Positions 8,581 through 17,299 of a stretch of DNA of 64,000 bases are shown one piece after another. The notes under the pieces are model-generated. The model saw nothing but the letters and a program-made list of their open reading frames with translations. It searched no databases and was not told the DNA's origin. Each line of letters starts with the position of its first letter. Position 1 is the stretch's first letter. Source of the DNA: Sphingopyxis sp. (GTDB lineage Bacteria > Pseudomonadota > Alphaproteobacteria > Sphingomonadales > Sphingomonadaceae); assembly GCA_013823985.1 (NCBI GenBank), contig PNNB01000056.1, positions 124,001-188,000 of the forward strand. Direction: 5' to 3'. Made by a program: the position numbers and the translations under genes.

Positions 8581-8743
8581 CGTGCAAGCGGCAATTCCCG
8601 AACTGGTACATCATGAACGCCAGCCGACCAACATATTCACCTGCAATTCAACCGCCGGTCCATAAATAGAGCCACAGGGCAAAGCTGCAACAACGATTCG
8701 ATCCAAGCATGTTTGGGCAGCTTTCAAAACAGGGGTGCATATC

Positions 8744-9559
8744 ATGAAGAACAATATTCAGCTCATCGGCAAGGGAGCTTTACTTAAACTCTCGCTTTTG
8801 ACCGTGGCCAGCCTTGGCCTGTCCGGTTGTGTCTATGATGTCGGTTTGGGCTATGCCAGCGACGGCTATTATGACGACGCCTATGAATGTGATCCCTATG
8901 GCGGCTATGATAGCTATTACCAGTGCGACTATGGGCATGGCTTTTACAACATCGGTTATGGCGGCGGCTGGTACGACAGCTACTGGTATCCGGGATATGG
9001 ATTTTACCTGTTCGACAATGTTGGGCGCCGTTACCCGATGCGTGACCATCACCGTCGTTATTGGGGTGAAAAGCGCCACAATTGGTACCGCGAAAACCGG
9101 GGCCGTCGTCACGACGGTGGACGGTATCAGGGACGTGGCCGGGGTTACACCGGCAATGCTACGCCCGGCGCGGTCGGCTGGCCGGAACAGCATGGCGGCC
9201 GTGTGCGCGACGATGATGATCATCGGCGCGGCCGCGGCGAACGTCGGAATGGTCGCAACCAGCAATGGTCGGGTGGTGATGGGACGGGCGTAAACGCGAT
9301 CCCCACACCCAATCTCGAAGTCGTACAACGCCCGGGTCGCAGCCAGGATCGGGGAGATGGCTTCCGCAACGGTGCGCCACGTGGAGAACGTGCGGGACGT
9401 GTTTATCGCGGCAATCCAAATCAGGTAGCTCCGCAGCCTGCTCCACAAGCTGCGCCGCCTGCACCACGGGCAGCGCCGTCACCGCAGCGCGATCAACCGC
9501 AACGTCCGCCCGCCCCACGTCCTAACCGGACGCAAGGCGAAAACGTGCGGGATCAATAA
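8744..9559 (+). CDS. Tyr/Gly- and Arg/Gly-rich lipoprotein
   Basis: The 271-residue protein starts at MKNNIQ behind AGGGGTG; the alternative ATG three codons earlier is less well placed. A signal peptide ends in the lipobox LSGC (Cys28), so the protein is probably an outer-membrane or periplasmic lipoprotein. Three low-complexity zones follow: Tyr/Gly/Asp repeats at about 35-80, an Arg/Gly/His-rich zone with RGRG-type motifs at about 95-200, and a Pro/Ala/Arg-rich tail. Function is unknown. Its composition resembles disordered or matrix-associated proteins. It is transcribed away from the P450 and meets the gene at 9636-9881 tail to tail. Confidence 0.8.
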   Translation: MKNNIQLIGKGALLKLSLLTVASLGLSGCVYDVGLGYASDGYYDDAYECDPYGGYDSYYQCDYGHGFYNIGYGGGWYDSYWYPGYGFYLFDNVGRRYPMRDHHRRYWGEKRHNWYRENRGRRHDGGRYQGRGRGYTGNATPGAVGWPEQHGGRVRDDDDHRRGRGERRNGRNQQWSGGDGTGVNAIPTPNLEVVQRPGRSQDRGDGFRNGAPRGERAGRVYRGNPNQVAPQPAPQAAPPAPRAAPSPQRDQPQRPPAPRPNRTQGENVRDQ

Positions 9560-9593
9560 AAAAGCGGCCGTGCCGGGGGCATGGCACGGCCGC
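9551..9593 (-). terminator. Strong intrinsic terminator overlapping a convergent stop codon
   Basis: GCGGCCGTGCC (9564-9574) and GGCACGGCCGC (9583-9593) form a perfect 11-bp stem. On the minus strand it is followed by seven T and then ATT, so it ends transcripts of the small gene at 9636-9881. The T-run corresponds to the stop codon region of the rightward lipoprotein gene. On the plus strand only AAAA follows, so rightward termination would be weaker. Confidence 0.85.
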
Positions 9594-9635
9594 AAAACGC
9601 GCGGGACCAGAGAGTTGTCATGCGCGAAACTGATT

Positions 9636-9881
9636 TCAGAAACTGTCCTGCGTGAAAGGGGCGCGCTTGCCCAGCCGGCGCGCTTCAATAGCTTCGTCTG
9701 CTACGCGCGTCATATAATCCAACTGTTCAAACTGCGCCTGCCGCCGTGCCGACGGCGTCATATTGGCGATACCGGTGACCAAGTCGGCCGGTTCATGGCC
9801 TGTGATCCCGATAACCAACGCCAGAAAAATCGATGCGAATCCAAGAGATGTAAAAACGACGAGCGCTGCATCCGGCGACAT
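9636..9881 (-). CDS. Small single-span membrane protein
   Basis: The 81-residue protein starts with ATG behind an almost ideal GGAGGAAAT ribosome-binding site and ends before a strong terminator, so it is very likely expressed. One hydrophobic helix covers about residues 6-27. The remainder is charged and helical (PSARRQAQFEQLDYMTRV), probably cytoplasmic. No family was recognised. It is convergent with the Tyr/Gly-rich lipoprotein. Confidence 0.75.
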   Translation of the reverse strand: MSPDAALVVFTSLGFASIFLALVIGITGHEPADLVTGIANMTPSARRQAQFEQLDYMTRVADEAIEARRLGKRAPFTQDSF

Positions 9882-10164
9882 ATTTCCTCCGATATCTTTG
9901 TACCATTTGCGTCATGGGCAATGAAACGCGACCATGCGCGGTTAGGGAAGAATGGTGGGGTCGGGTTAATTTTAGCTGAGATAAGATAGCCAAAGCGAAA
10001 TTTACCATAGCGTTTGTTAACGCGTCTAGCCTCTGCCGAACTCACCACTATCGAAAAGAACGGTACCGGACGGCATTGGATAAATAAGTAGACCTTTCAG
10101 CCCAAACGGAATAAGCGACCCCTCCAAGGGCCTGGACGCATCGGAATAGACAGATACTATATTT
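9882..10164. other. Intergenic region between divergent genes
   Basis: These 283 bases separate the leftward small membrane gene from the rightward initiating transferase gene. Promoters for both should lie here. TACTATATTT directly precedes the ATG at 10165 but is too close to serve as its -10 element with a normal leader. No RNA gene or repeat was seen. Confidence 0.4.
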
Positions 10165-11139
10165 ATGATTGAAGTCGAATACTTTGCGCTACTGATCGTT
10201 TGCGCATTGATGACCCTTTTTCTATGCCTGAATTCGAAATCACTGAGCGCGCGTCTAAACCTCGTTGACGTACCGGTTGGTCGAAAGCAGCACAAAGCCC
10301 CAACTCCTTTGATGGGAGGCGTTGCGATATTGGCCGCCTTAGTACCGGTTGCATTTGCGCACACATTACTCAATGTGCCCGAACGATGGTTCGGTTCTTT
10401 CCTGATCTGGATCGGCTGCGTAACTGTTATGGCATTTGTAGGACTTGCGGATGACCGTCACTCGCTGTCTCCGCGATTGCGGCTCCTTATATCCTTTTTG
10501 GTTTTTGCTTTAGCTGCCGCAGTTGATCCGACGTTTAATGTCCGAGTACTCGATTTCATGACACCTAAATTTTCCTTAGGACTAGGGACATGGTGGCTAG
10601 CTATCATTTTTACCGTGATTTGTTGTGTGGGGCTAATCAATGCCGTTAATATGGCTGACGGAAAGAATGGCTTAGTATTGGGGCTCGCGCTTGGATGGCT
10701 TGGTATTCTTGCTATTCGCGCCGGCGATCCACTGTTGCCTCTTATAGGGATCTTGGCATGCTGTTTGGCAGTTTTGCTAATTTTCAACCTGCAAGGCAGG
10801 CTGTTTTTGGGTGATGGCGGAGCCTACGCGATTGCTACCGCCTTAGGTCTGCTATCGATTATGATATATAATAGCCCGGGGGCAAACACACTTCGTGCAA
10901 TTTCAGCAGATGAACTTGTCTTGTTGTTTATCGTACCGATTGCTGACTCATTTAGACTAACATATACTCGGATGAAGCAAGGTAGATCCCCGATGTCTGC
11001 CGATCGCGACCATTTTCACCATCATCTTCAAGACAAATTCGGTTGGCCTAAGGGCTTGTTTGTTTACTGGGGTTTGTCATTTCTTCCAGGAGCGATGATA
11101 ATTTTATTAAGCGAATCGTCCCATCAAAATTTTAATTAA
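10165..11139 (+). CDS. WecA/MraY-family undecaprenyl-phosphate sugar-1-phosphate transferase
   Basis: The 324-residue polytopic protein has about ten membrane helices. The family's catalytic landmarks are visible: the aspartate pair in VGLADDRHS (near residue 95), NAVNMADGKNGL (near 155), LGDGGAYA (near 215) and the histidine cluster DRDHFHHHL (near 275). Such enzymes transfer a HexNAc-1-phosphate from UDP to undecaprenyl phosphate, the first step in building lipid-linked O-antigen or exopolysaccharide units. Loop residues fit WecA better than MraY. It is AT-rich like the sugar genes at 1-7 kb and probably starts the same polymer, although it is transcribed separately and in the opposite direction. 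Confidence 0.93.
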   Translation: MIEVEYFALLIVCALMTLFLCLNSKSLSARLNLVDVPVGRKQHKAPTPLMGGVAILAALVPVAFAHTLLNVPERWFGSFLIWIGCVTVMAFVGLADDRHSLSPRLRLLISFLVFALAAAVDPTFNVRVLDFMTPKFSLGLGTWWLAIIFTVICCVGLINAVNMADGKNGLVLGLALGWLGILAIRAGDPLLPLIGILACCLAVLLIFNLQGRLFLGDGGAYAIATALGLLSIMIYNSPGANTLRAISADELVLLFIVPIADSFRLTYTRMKQGRSPMSADRDHFHHHLQDKFGWPKGLFVYWGLSFLPGAMIILLSESSHQNFN

Positions 11140-11466
11140 AAAATAAGAAATAAAAATATCATCTGTAATAAAAATTATACTTTAACTGTTTTCTCAGTGC
11201 ATTCTAGATGATTTTTTAATCAATAGAAGCGAATATTGTAGATGTTTCTTACGCTTTGTTTGGTCCTCGCGGTAGAAGGCGGCTATTGGATTCAGAAGCA
11301 CGAGGGCATTAAATGTTACCGATCGATTAGGGGCGAATGCAATTATACGCGCTGAGAGTGTAGCGTAGCATTTGGTCGTTTCGCTTATGTCCGCTTTCCA
11401 CAACACTGCGGTCGTTCAAGGTTCGAAGCTACATACTAAGTCGCTCTAGAAAGTGATTGTCCTAGT
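11140..11466. other. AT-rich intergenic region without a recognisable gene
   Basis: These 327 bases lie between two convergent genes. The first 60 bases are extremely AT-rich. A 70-codon minus-strand frame (11194-11406) starts at TTG without a Shine-Dalgarno and resembles no known protein. No clear terminator stem was found for either neighbour. Confidence 0.5.
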
Positions 11467-13101
11467 TTAACGCTGCCGGATACCATGCGCTACATTCACG
11501 ACGCGAAGGCCTCTGATCGAGCCTTTCGCTCCGGTCGTATAGGTAGCAAAACCTTTTCCCATGTCCCTCACTATCACATTATCGATATTCAAGTTCGGAA
11601 AATTGCGGGCTAAAATTCCGTAGTTCATTGCATTTTTCCCGCTGTCGTAAATGTCCACATTTGCGATGGTAAGGTCACCCCTACTTCGTGCCGCAGGGCT
11701 ATCAGCGGCAATTCCAATACTTGATGCGCCTATCTTCATGTTTTCAATACGATAATTTGCAAGAGTGAAACTGTCAGCAGTGTTGAGTTCGAATGCGGTC
11801 GATCTTGTCGAAACCCAAGTTCCGCCGCTGAACAGGACGTTTTTGAAATTGCGGGAAGCGGTATTTGCTATCTGCAAGGCTCTACCTGTCGCCGTAATGT
11901 CGCAATTGACGAAGCTAACGCCATTGGGCGAGCCAAGGCCCGTGGCGGGATGAAGTAAGATCGACGATAGTGAGGCGGAGCGAGTTTTCAGGCTTGTGAC
12001 TGTTAAGTTAAACTCAGTGCTTTTAGCATCTGCAACAAAGGACAAGTCATAAACATTGTCCGTCAAGATACCTTCATTTATCTTTATATTGCTCGAACCG
12101 TTGCCGACGATTGCTCCCTTGGGAAGAGTGCCAGATATGGCATCTGTTTGGCCCGATATTCGGGGATTGTTAATAACAATATTCGAAGCGCCGCGAATGT
12201 ATATGCCCGCTGACTTTGGAGATGTCAGTATGGCATCGTTAATCGTGATGCCCGATACTTCTCCCGCATCGCCATAAATGTTGATGGCGTAAGACCCCAT
12301 ATCGTTCGCCGTACCTGTTTGGCCTGCATTCAAAATGGAAGGTGAAATGATCCTAACATTCTTAACCTTATGGAAGATTGAGACACCGTTTTTGATATAT
12401 TGGGCGTCAGCAAAAAGATGATCAATTTCGACGTCCGTTATTGGTGCTTTTACTCCATATACCATAAGCAGAGCCGAACTTATCCCAATGCTTGCTGTGC
12501 CAAGATTGTTTCCTGGTTTACTTACGCCCGATAAATTCCGGACCCGAATCCGGCGAATTTCCAATGAATTGTGGTTGTTCAAAATTGATACCCAACGTTC
12601 GGCCTTGAAGTTTCGCAGGCGGACGTTTTCGATTAGAATATTCTCTGATCCGGAACCGCTCGACGTTTGGACGTAATTGAAAAATGCACCGCTACTAGCA
12701 TCAGCGACAGCCTGATTATTACCGATTACTTCAAGGTTCCGTAGACTGATATTTGATGCATTCTCGGAACGGAAGACTGACTCAATTATACTCTGACCCG
12801 ATATTTTTAAGGTGGCGCCGTTGCCTTCGACGACCACATTTGACGGTAATGAGACAGGAGTAGTCAGTTCGACGCTATTAAGATTGTACGTACCTGCCGG
12901 TATTATGAGAATACCGCCACCGTTTCTACCTAGAGCAGCCGCCGCCGCTTTGAGTCGTCCAACAACTGTTCCATCTAAATTGTTGATTGAAAGTGCTGGT
13001 CCTGTGGCAGTTGCTTTATCAGAGCACAGTTCGGCGATACAAAGCAAAATGAAACAGATTGAACTAAAGAATCGAAAAACCGGAGTTTGCATGTTTCTCA
13101 T
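11467..13101 (-). CDS. Secreted right-handed beta-helix (pectate-lyase-fold) protein
   Basis: The 544-residue protein begins with a signal peptide (hydrophobic FFSSICFILLCIA, cleavage near residue 30-34). A start like LNNLDGTVVGRLKAAAAAL follows, then LIIPAGTYNL at about residue 65, the usual opening of pectate-lyase-superfamily proteins. The rest consists of repeated coil turns rich in Asn and Ile/Val (NISLRNLEVIGN, NILIENVRLRN, NIVINNPRISG). Such proteins act outside the cytoplasm as polysaccharide lyases, hydrolases or epimerases. No catalytic residues can be assigned. Its position among polysaccharide genes suggests the cell's own polymer as substrate. The start lies 2 bases after the stop of the truncated frame at 13104-13478. 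Confidence 0.82.
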   Translation of the reverse strand: MRNMQTPVFRFFSSICFILLCIAELCSDKATATGPALSINNLDGTVVGRLKAAAAALGRNGGGILIIPAGTYNLNSVELTTPVSLPSNVVVEGNGATLKISGQSIIESVFRSENASNISLRNLEVIGNNQAVADASSGAFFNYVQTSSGSGSENILIENVRLRNFKAERWVSILNNHNSLEIRRIRVRNLSGVSKPGNNLGTASIGISSALLMVYGVKAPITDVEIDHLFADAQYIKNGVSIFHKVKNVRIISPSILNAGQTGTANDMGSYAINIYGDAGEVSGITINDAILTSPKSAGIYIRGASNIVINNPRISGQTDAISGTLPKGAIVGNGSSNIKINEGILTDNVYDLSFVADAKSTEFNLTVTSLKTRSASLSSILLHPATGLGSPNGVSFVNCDITATGRALQIANTASRNFKNVLFSGGTWVSTRSTAFELNTADSFTLANYRIENMKIGASSIGIAADSPAARSRGDLTIANVDIYDSGKNAMNYGILARNFPNLNIDNVIVRDMGKGFATYTTGAKGSIRGLRVVNVAHGIRQR

Positions 13102-13103
13102 CT

Positions 13104-13478
13104 CTATCGTTCTGGAGCAGGCGGCAGATATTTCATAGCTTCATTTAGATAATACCAATGCTTCGCGATCACGCCTTTCGTATCGACAACGTATATCTCA
13201 GTGAGAGGATCAAAATCATTCCATGCTGTAAGCATGTCGATGGGAATGCCTAATTGAGGCCGATAGTTGATCCGTTCTCGTGCCGCTCGTATGATATGAT
13301 CAGTATACTTTTGCTGCGCATTTATGGTTTGTTTGACGGCTTGGTTATGACTTCTACCACCACGTTTTTGGACAGTTTTTGCTCGAAATTCTTCCGCTGT
13401 TGATCGTCCCTTTTTTAGGAGCGAACAGTACCGTTTTGGCTGTGCATCGCATGATGGTGTCGAGCTTGTATTTTGATT
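13104..13478 (-). pseudogene. 5'-truncated gene remnant upstream of the beta-helix gene
   Basis: A minus-strand frame stays open for 124 codons from just after a stop at 13479-13481 to TAG at 13104-13106. It has no ATG, GTG or TTG in a usable position; the first ATG leaves about 43 codons. The last 45 residues look like a folded protein (MLTAWNDFDPLTEIYVVDTK, then KHWYYLNEAMKYLPPAPER). It ends two bases before the beta-helix start, as in an operon. This fits a C-terminal fragment of a gene that lost its 5' end, or a frameshifted gene. The family was not recognised. Confidence 0.5.
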
Positions 13479-13771
13479 TTAAAATTATTCATTTCAAACC
13501 AACTTTGCTAGCGATTTAGACGCCGATTCATCAAGTACGCTGATGTGATCAGCTGCTTTTGATCCTAAGCTATAGGAAAGCGCAACACGTCAGCATCATT
13601 GTCACGCAAATTTACCATCGGCAGTCACAATGTCCAAGATCAGATAAGATCTATTGAGGTATCTTCCTCTCCGACCAGTTCCAATGTCAGAAAAATCGCG
13701 TTGGAAAACTGTGACATAAAAGTGTGATACAAGCGCAACAAAAAGTGGCTAAGCTATAGAAATACAATAGC
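13479..13771. other. Intergenic region at the tRNA-Glu 3' side
   Basis: These 293 bases lie between the gene remnant and tRNA-Glu. They are AT-rich. I saw no gene, no integrase trace and no copy of the tRNA 3' end. Confidence 0.4.
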
Positions 13772-13846
13772 TGGTGACCCCTACGGGAATCGAACCCGTG
13801 TTTCAGCCGTGAAAGGGCCGCGTCCTAACCGCTAGACGAAGGGGCC
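13772..13846 (-). tRNA. tRNA-Glu (anticodon TTC), CCA encoded
   Basis: The minus strand reads GGCCCCTTCGTCTAGCGG at the 5' end, with a D-loop GGTTAGGA, an anticodon loop CCTTTCACG (TTC) and a T-arm containing GGTTCGATTCC. The acceptor stem pairs GGCCCCT with AGGGGTC and is followed by discriminator A and an encoded CCA (13774-13772). Its 3' end faces the AT-rich polysaccharide region, the side on which tRNA-targeting integrases insert DNA. Confidence 0.97.
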
Positions 13847-13865
13847 AATCGCTTGGCGAGCCGCG

Positions 13866-13894
13866 CCTTTACGGATTCGATTTGCCTAGGTCAA
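13866..13894 (-). promoter_or_regulatory. Sigma-70-like promoter of tRNA-Glu
   Basis: On the minus strand TTGACC (13894-13889) and TAAAGG (13871-13866) are 17 bases apart, placing the transcript start a few bases before the tRNA 5' end at 13846. The -10 element is a weak match. Confidence 0.55.
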
Positions 13895-13912
13895 GCCCAA
13901 CATGATGCAAAA

Positions 13913-15679
13913 TCAATCTGCAAAGGCGATATCGTCAATATGCAGCTCCGCCTTGGGCGTAGGACCCCAGTCGTCGACTTTGGCGCGGCCAGCCAGCCAG
14001 TATTTTCGGCCGCGCTCGCCATGCAGAAGAATTTGTCCCAAAGCCGTTTCACCCTGCCGGAATGCCATCGCCTTGAAGGACGCCCCGTCGTCGCCGCCCA
14101 CGATGGCGCGAACATGGTCTTTGCCAACGATATCACATTTAATGACGCGCACCGGTCCCGTAACAATTCGGGGGCCCGGCCAGCCCATGCCATAGGGGCC
14201 AGCACCGTCCATCGCCTCAATGAATGCAGGGTTCAGTCCGCGGGGTGTTAGCAGTGCGTCGACAAGCATGGCGCTGTTGGCGCTGGCGCGTGCGACATCG
14301 GCAGCGAGCCGTTCATCAAGCCAGTCGGCAAGCGCATCGACCTTGTCGGCGCTTATCGTCAATCCGGCGGCCATGGCGTGCCCACCGCCCGCAACCAGCA
14401 ACCCAGCCTCGCGTGCCGAAATAATGGCAGCGCCCAGATCAACGCCTGCGATGGAACGGCCCGATCCTTTGCCGACGCCCTGATCATCGATGGCAATGAT
14501 GATGGCAGGCTTTCCGGTCTTTTCCTTGATACGTCCAGCCACAATGCCGATGACTCCCGGGTGCCAGCCCTGACCCGCCAGTAACGCGACGGCGCGATTA
14601 TGCTGACCTGCAAGCATCGCTTCGGCTTCTTCCTGGACTTGGGCCTCGATAGACCGCCGCTCTTCATTCAAGCGATCCAGTTCGGCGGCAATGAAGCGCG
14701 CTTCTTCACGATCTTGTGTGGTCAACAAGCGCACCCCTAGGTCGGATTTGCCGACACGCCCTCCCGCATTGATTCGAGGCCCCAGTGCAAAACCGAGATC
14801 CGAGCATACCGGTGCGCGGTTCAATCGGCTGGCTTCGATCAAAGCGGCAAGCCCTATATTGCGCCGACCAGCCATCACCTTCAGCCCCTGCGCCACAAAA
14901 GCGCGATTGAGGCCGCGTAGCTGGGCCACGTCGGCGACCGTGCCCAAGGCCACGATATCGAGCAGCTCCATCAATTTCGGTTCGGGGCGGTTGATGAAAT
15001 AATCGCGAGCGCGCAGGATGCGGACGATTGCTGCAGCCAACAGGAAGGCCACGCCAACGGCAGCGAGATGGCCATGGGAGGCCGCCTCGTCATTCTCGTC
15101 CAGCCGGTTGGGATTAACGAGGGCGAAGGCCGCGGGAAGCTCCGCTGCACATTTGTGATGGTCCACGACGATGACTTCCAGTCCCGCCGCCTTTGCTTGG
15201 GCAAGCGCATCAAAGGCCATGGCTCCGCAATCCACGGTGACGATCAGGCGGCTGCCGCCATCCCCGATGCGCACCAATGCTTCGCCAGATGGGCCATAGC
15301 CTTCCATCAACCGATCTGGAATATAATGGCCCGCGTCCAATCCCAAGTCGCGCAACAGACGGATCAGAAGGGCCGCACTGGTTGCGCCATCCACATCATA
15401 ATCGCCGTAGATAGTGACAGATTCGCCTGCTTCTACAGCGTCCGCCAGACGTAAAGAAGCACAATCCATGTCTCGGAATATCGACGGATCGGGCATGAAC
15501 CCGCGTATAGTCGGATCGCGATGGCGTTCAATATCGTCGCGTGGAACGCCCCGTGCCAGGAGCAATTGCGTGACAAGATCGTCCGGCTGAAATCCCGGAT
15601 CGCGCGCGTCCACATCTCCGCTGCGCCATTTCCAGCTTTGCCCGGTAACGGAATGTGTGATGTTGAGGACCGAAGACAT
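13913..15679 (-). CDS. recJ: Single-stranded-DNA-specific exonuclease RecJ
   Basis: The 588-residue protein has the DHH-family phosphoesterase core: YGDYDVDG near residue 92, a VDCG motif near 150, DHH in VVDHHKC near 168, and LGTVADV near 245. The DHHA1 signature GGGHAMAAG (near 430) and a C-terminal OB-like domain follow. RecJ degrades single-stranded DNA 5' to 3' with Mn2+/Mg2+, in RecFOR recombination, mismatch repair and base excision repair. Length is normal. It is divergent from the flavodoxin-like gene, with 41 bases between starts. In related genomes hom, glpX and recJ are often neighbours in this order, as here. Confidence 0.97.
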   Translation of the reverse strand: MSSVLNITHSVTGQSWKWRSGDVDARDPGFQPDDLVTQLLLARGVPRDDIERHRDPTIRGFMPDPSIFRDMDCASLRLADAVEAGESVTIYGDYDVDGATSAALLIRLLRDLGLDAGHYIPDRLMEGYGPSGEALVRIGDGGSRLIVTVDCGAMAFDALAQAKAAGLEVIVVDHHKCAAELPAAFALVNPNRLDENDEAASHGHLAAVGVAFLLAAAIVRILRARDYFINRPEPKLMELLDIVALGTVADVAQLRGLNRAFVAQGLKVMAGRRNIGLAALIEASRLNRAPVCSDLGFALGPRINAGGRVGKSDLGVRLLTTQDREEARFIAAELDRLNEERRSIEAQVQEEAEAMLAGQHNRAVALLAGQGWHPGVIGIVAGRIKEKTGKPAIIIAIDDQGVGKGSGRSIAGVDLGAAIISAREAGLLVAGGGHAMAAGLTISADKVDALADWLDERLAADVARASANSAMLVDALLTPRGLNPAFIEAMDGAGPYGMGWPGPRIVTGPVRVIKCDIVGKDHVRAIVGGDDGASFKAMAFRQGETALGQILLHGERGRKYWLAGRAKVDDWGPTPKAELHIDDIAFAD

Positions 15680-15720
15680 GGGCCTTCCCTATGCGGGGTT
15701 GCGAATGCTAGCAAGCCGAC

Positions 15721-16212
15721 ATGAAAGAATTGCTCATTGTCTGGCACAGCATGACCGGCGGGTCGAAGGCTTTAGCGGAGGCAGCTTTGCAAGGCGCAAT
15801 GGTCGATAGCACGGTGACAGTCAGAAGTCTCTCCGCCGATCAAGCCAGCGTATCGGACATGTTTGCTGCCGATGGTTATCTATTTGTGTTTCCGGAAAAT
15901 CTCGCCGCCATCAGCGGCGTGATGAAAGCCTTTTTTGACCGGTGCTATTATCCATGCCTGGGCAGAATAGAGGGGCGCCCCTATGCGGTGATCATTTGTG
16001 CAGGTTCCGACGGAACGAATGCCGCGCGGCAGGCGGAGCGTATCGCCACTGGCTGGCGGCTCCGGAAGATTGCAGATGCACTCATCATCTGTACCCACGC
16101 ACAAACGGAAGCTGCGATCCTGGCACCCAAGACGATCGCCGAAGAAGATATGGAGCAAGCCCGCCAAACCGGCGCACAGATCGCAGCCGGCATGGCGCTC
16201 GGCATTTTTTAG
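15721..16212 (+). CDS. Flavodoxin-like NAD(P)H-dependent FMN reductase family protein
   Basis: The 163-residue protein starts with the FMN phosphate-binding pattern IVWHSMTGGSKALA (residues 6-19). FPENLAAISGVMKAFFDRC near residue 60 resembles the flavin-contacting loop of WrbA/NQO-like proteins. It probably binds FMN and transfers electrons in the cytoplasm; the partner is unknown. The stop codon overlaps the glpX stop by four bases (convergent). Confidence 0.8.
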   Translation: MKELLIVWHSMTGGSKALAEAALQGAMVDSTVTVRSLSADQASVSDMFAADGYLFVFPENLAAISGVMKAFFDRCYYPCLGRIEGRPYAVIICAGSDGTNAARQAERIATGWRLRKIADALIICTHAQTEAAILAPKTIAEEDMEQARQTGAQIAAGMALGIF

Positions 16213-17192
16213 CGGGTGGCGTTTGCCCGGCCGTGCTCGCTTTTCACACGACGAACGGTTCCGCTTGATGCGCGCATAACGATAGTCTCGGTCGTGATGC
16301 GGCCGTCGCGCAACGTTTTAACCCCGTGCAGGAGCGATCCGTCGGTCACGCCGGTCGCGGCAAAAATGCAGTCACCCTTTGCCAGTTCTTCCAGATCGTA
16401 AATCTTGTCGAGGTCCTCAATACCCCATTTGTGCGCGCGCATACGTTCGTCGTCATTGCGGAACAGCAAACGCCCCTTGAACTGTCCGCCGACACAGCGC
16501 AGCGCTGCTGCCGCGAGTACGCCTTCGGGCGCGCCACCGGTTCCCATGTAAATATCTACTGTGGTTTCAGGGTTCGTCGTGGCGATGACGCCCGCAACAT
16601 CACCGTCGGGAATCAGCATGACGCCGCAACCCAGAGCGCGCAATTCGGCGATCAGCTTTTCGTGACGAGGGCGGTCGAGGACACAGACGATGATCTCGCT
16701 GGGGTCTACACCCTTTTCCCGTGCAACGGCGGTCACATTTTCGGTCACGCTTCGGTCAAGGTTTACGATGTCGGGAGAATAGCCGGGGCCGACCGCGATT
16801 TTATCCATATAGACGTCAGGCGCGTTCAGCAGATTGCCTTCTTCGGCGACCGCAAGCACGGCGAGTGCATTCGGACCGGCCTTTGCGGTGATCGTTGTGC
16901 CTTCAAGAGGATCAAGCGCGATATCGATCCGAGGTCCCTTGCCGATAGCCGAGCCGACTTTCTCGCCGATGTAGAGCATAGGGGCTTCGTCGCGCTCACC
17001 TTCGCCGATAACGACAGTGCCGTCCATATACAGCCCGTTCAGGGCCGCGCGCATCGCTTCTACGGCGGCCGCATCGGCAGCCTTTTCATCGCCCCGTCCG
17101 ATCAGCTTGGCAGCCGAAATTGCGGCTGCTTCAGTGACGCGTACCATTTCGAGGACGAGCACTCGGTCGAGAATTTGGCTTGCTGCCGTCAT
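16209..17192 (-). CDS. glpX: Fructose-1,6-bisphosphatase class II
   Basis: The 327-residue protein carries GlpX hallmarks: VIGEGERDEAPMLYIGE (residues 60-76) and DPLEGTT (near 95), which bind the metal and substrate phosphate, and a GTGGAPEG loop near 215. It removes the 1-phosphate of fructose-1,6-bisphosphate in gluconeogenesis and is Li+-sensitive, Mn2+-dependent in the family. It is convergent with the flavodoxin-like gene. hom lies upstream on the same strand, separated by a small opposite-strand gene. Confidence 0.96.
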   Translation of the reverse strand: MTAASQILDRVLVLEMVRVTEAAAISAAKLIGRGDEKAADAAAVEAMRAALNGLYMDGTVVIGEGERDEAPMLYIGEKVGSAIGKGPRIDIALDPLEGTTITAKAGPNALAVLAVAEEGNLLNAPDVYMDKIAVGPGYSPDIVNLDRSVTENVTAVAREKGVDPSEIIVCVLDRPRHEKLIAELRALGCGVMLIPDGDVAGVIATTNPETTVDIYMGTGGAPEGVLAAAALRCVGGQFKGRLLFRNDDERMRAHKWGIEDLDKIYDLEELAKGDCIFAATGVTDGSLLHGVKTLRDGRITTETIVMRASSGTVRRVKSEHGRANATR

Positions 17193-17299
17193 AAGTTTTT
17201 CCTAGCTTATTGAAAAATCGGGTCTCTTTTGGGGAAGATTGCTCGGCAAATAGGCGTGTTTTTGAAGGTTCGCTGCTCCGATAAGGAAGGCTTTGCCAA

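Noticed and set aside
11194..11406. 70-codon minus-strand frame in the AT-rich gap
   Set aside because: TTG start, no Shine-Dalgarno, no signal or domain.
13772..13846. tRNA-Glu as a proven attachment site
   Set aside because: No repeated tRNA 3' end or integrase is visible in the window, so only a hypothesis is recorded.
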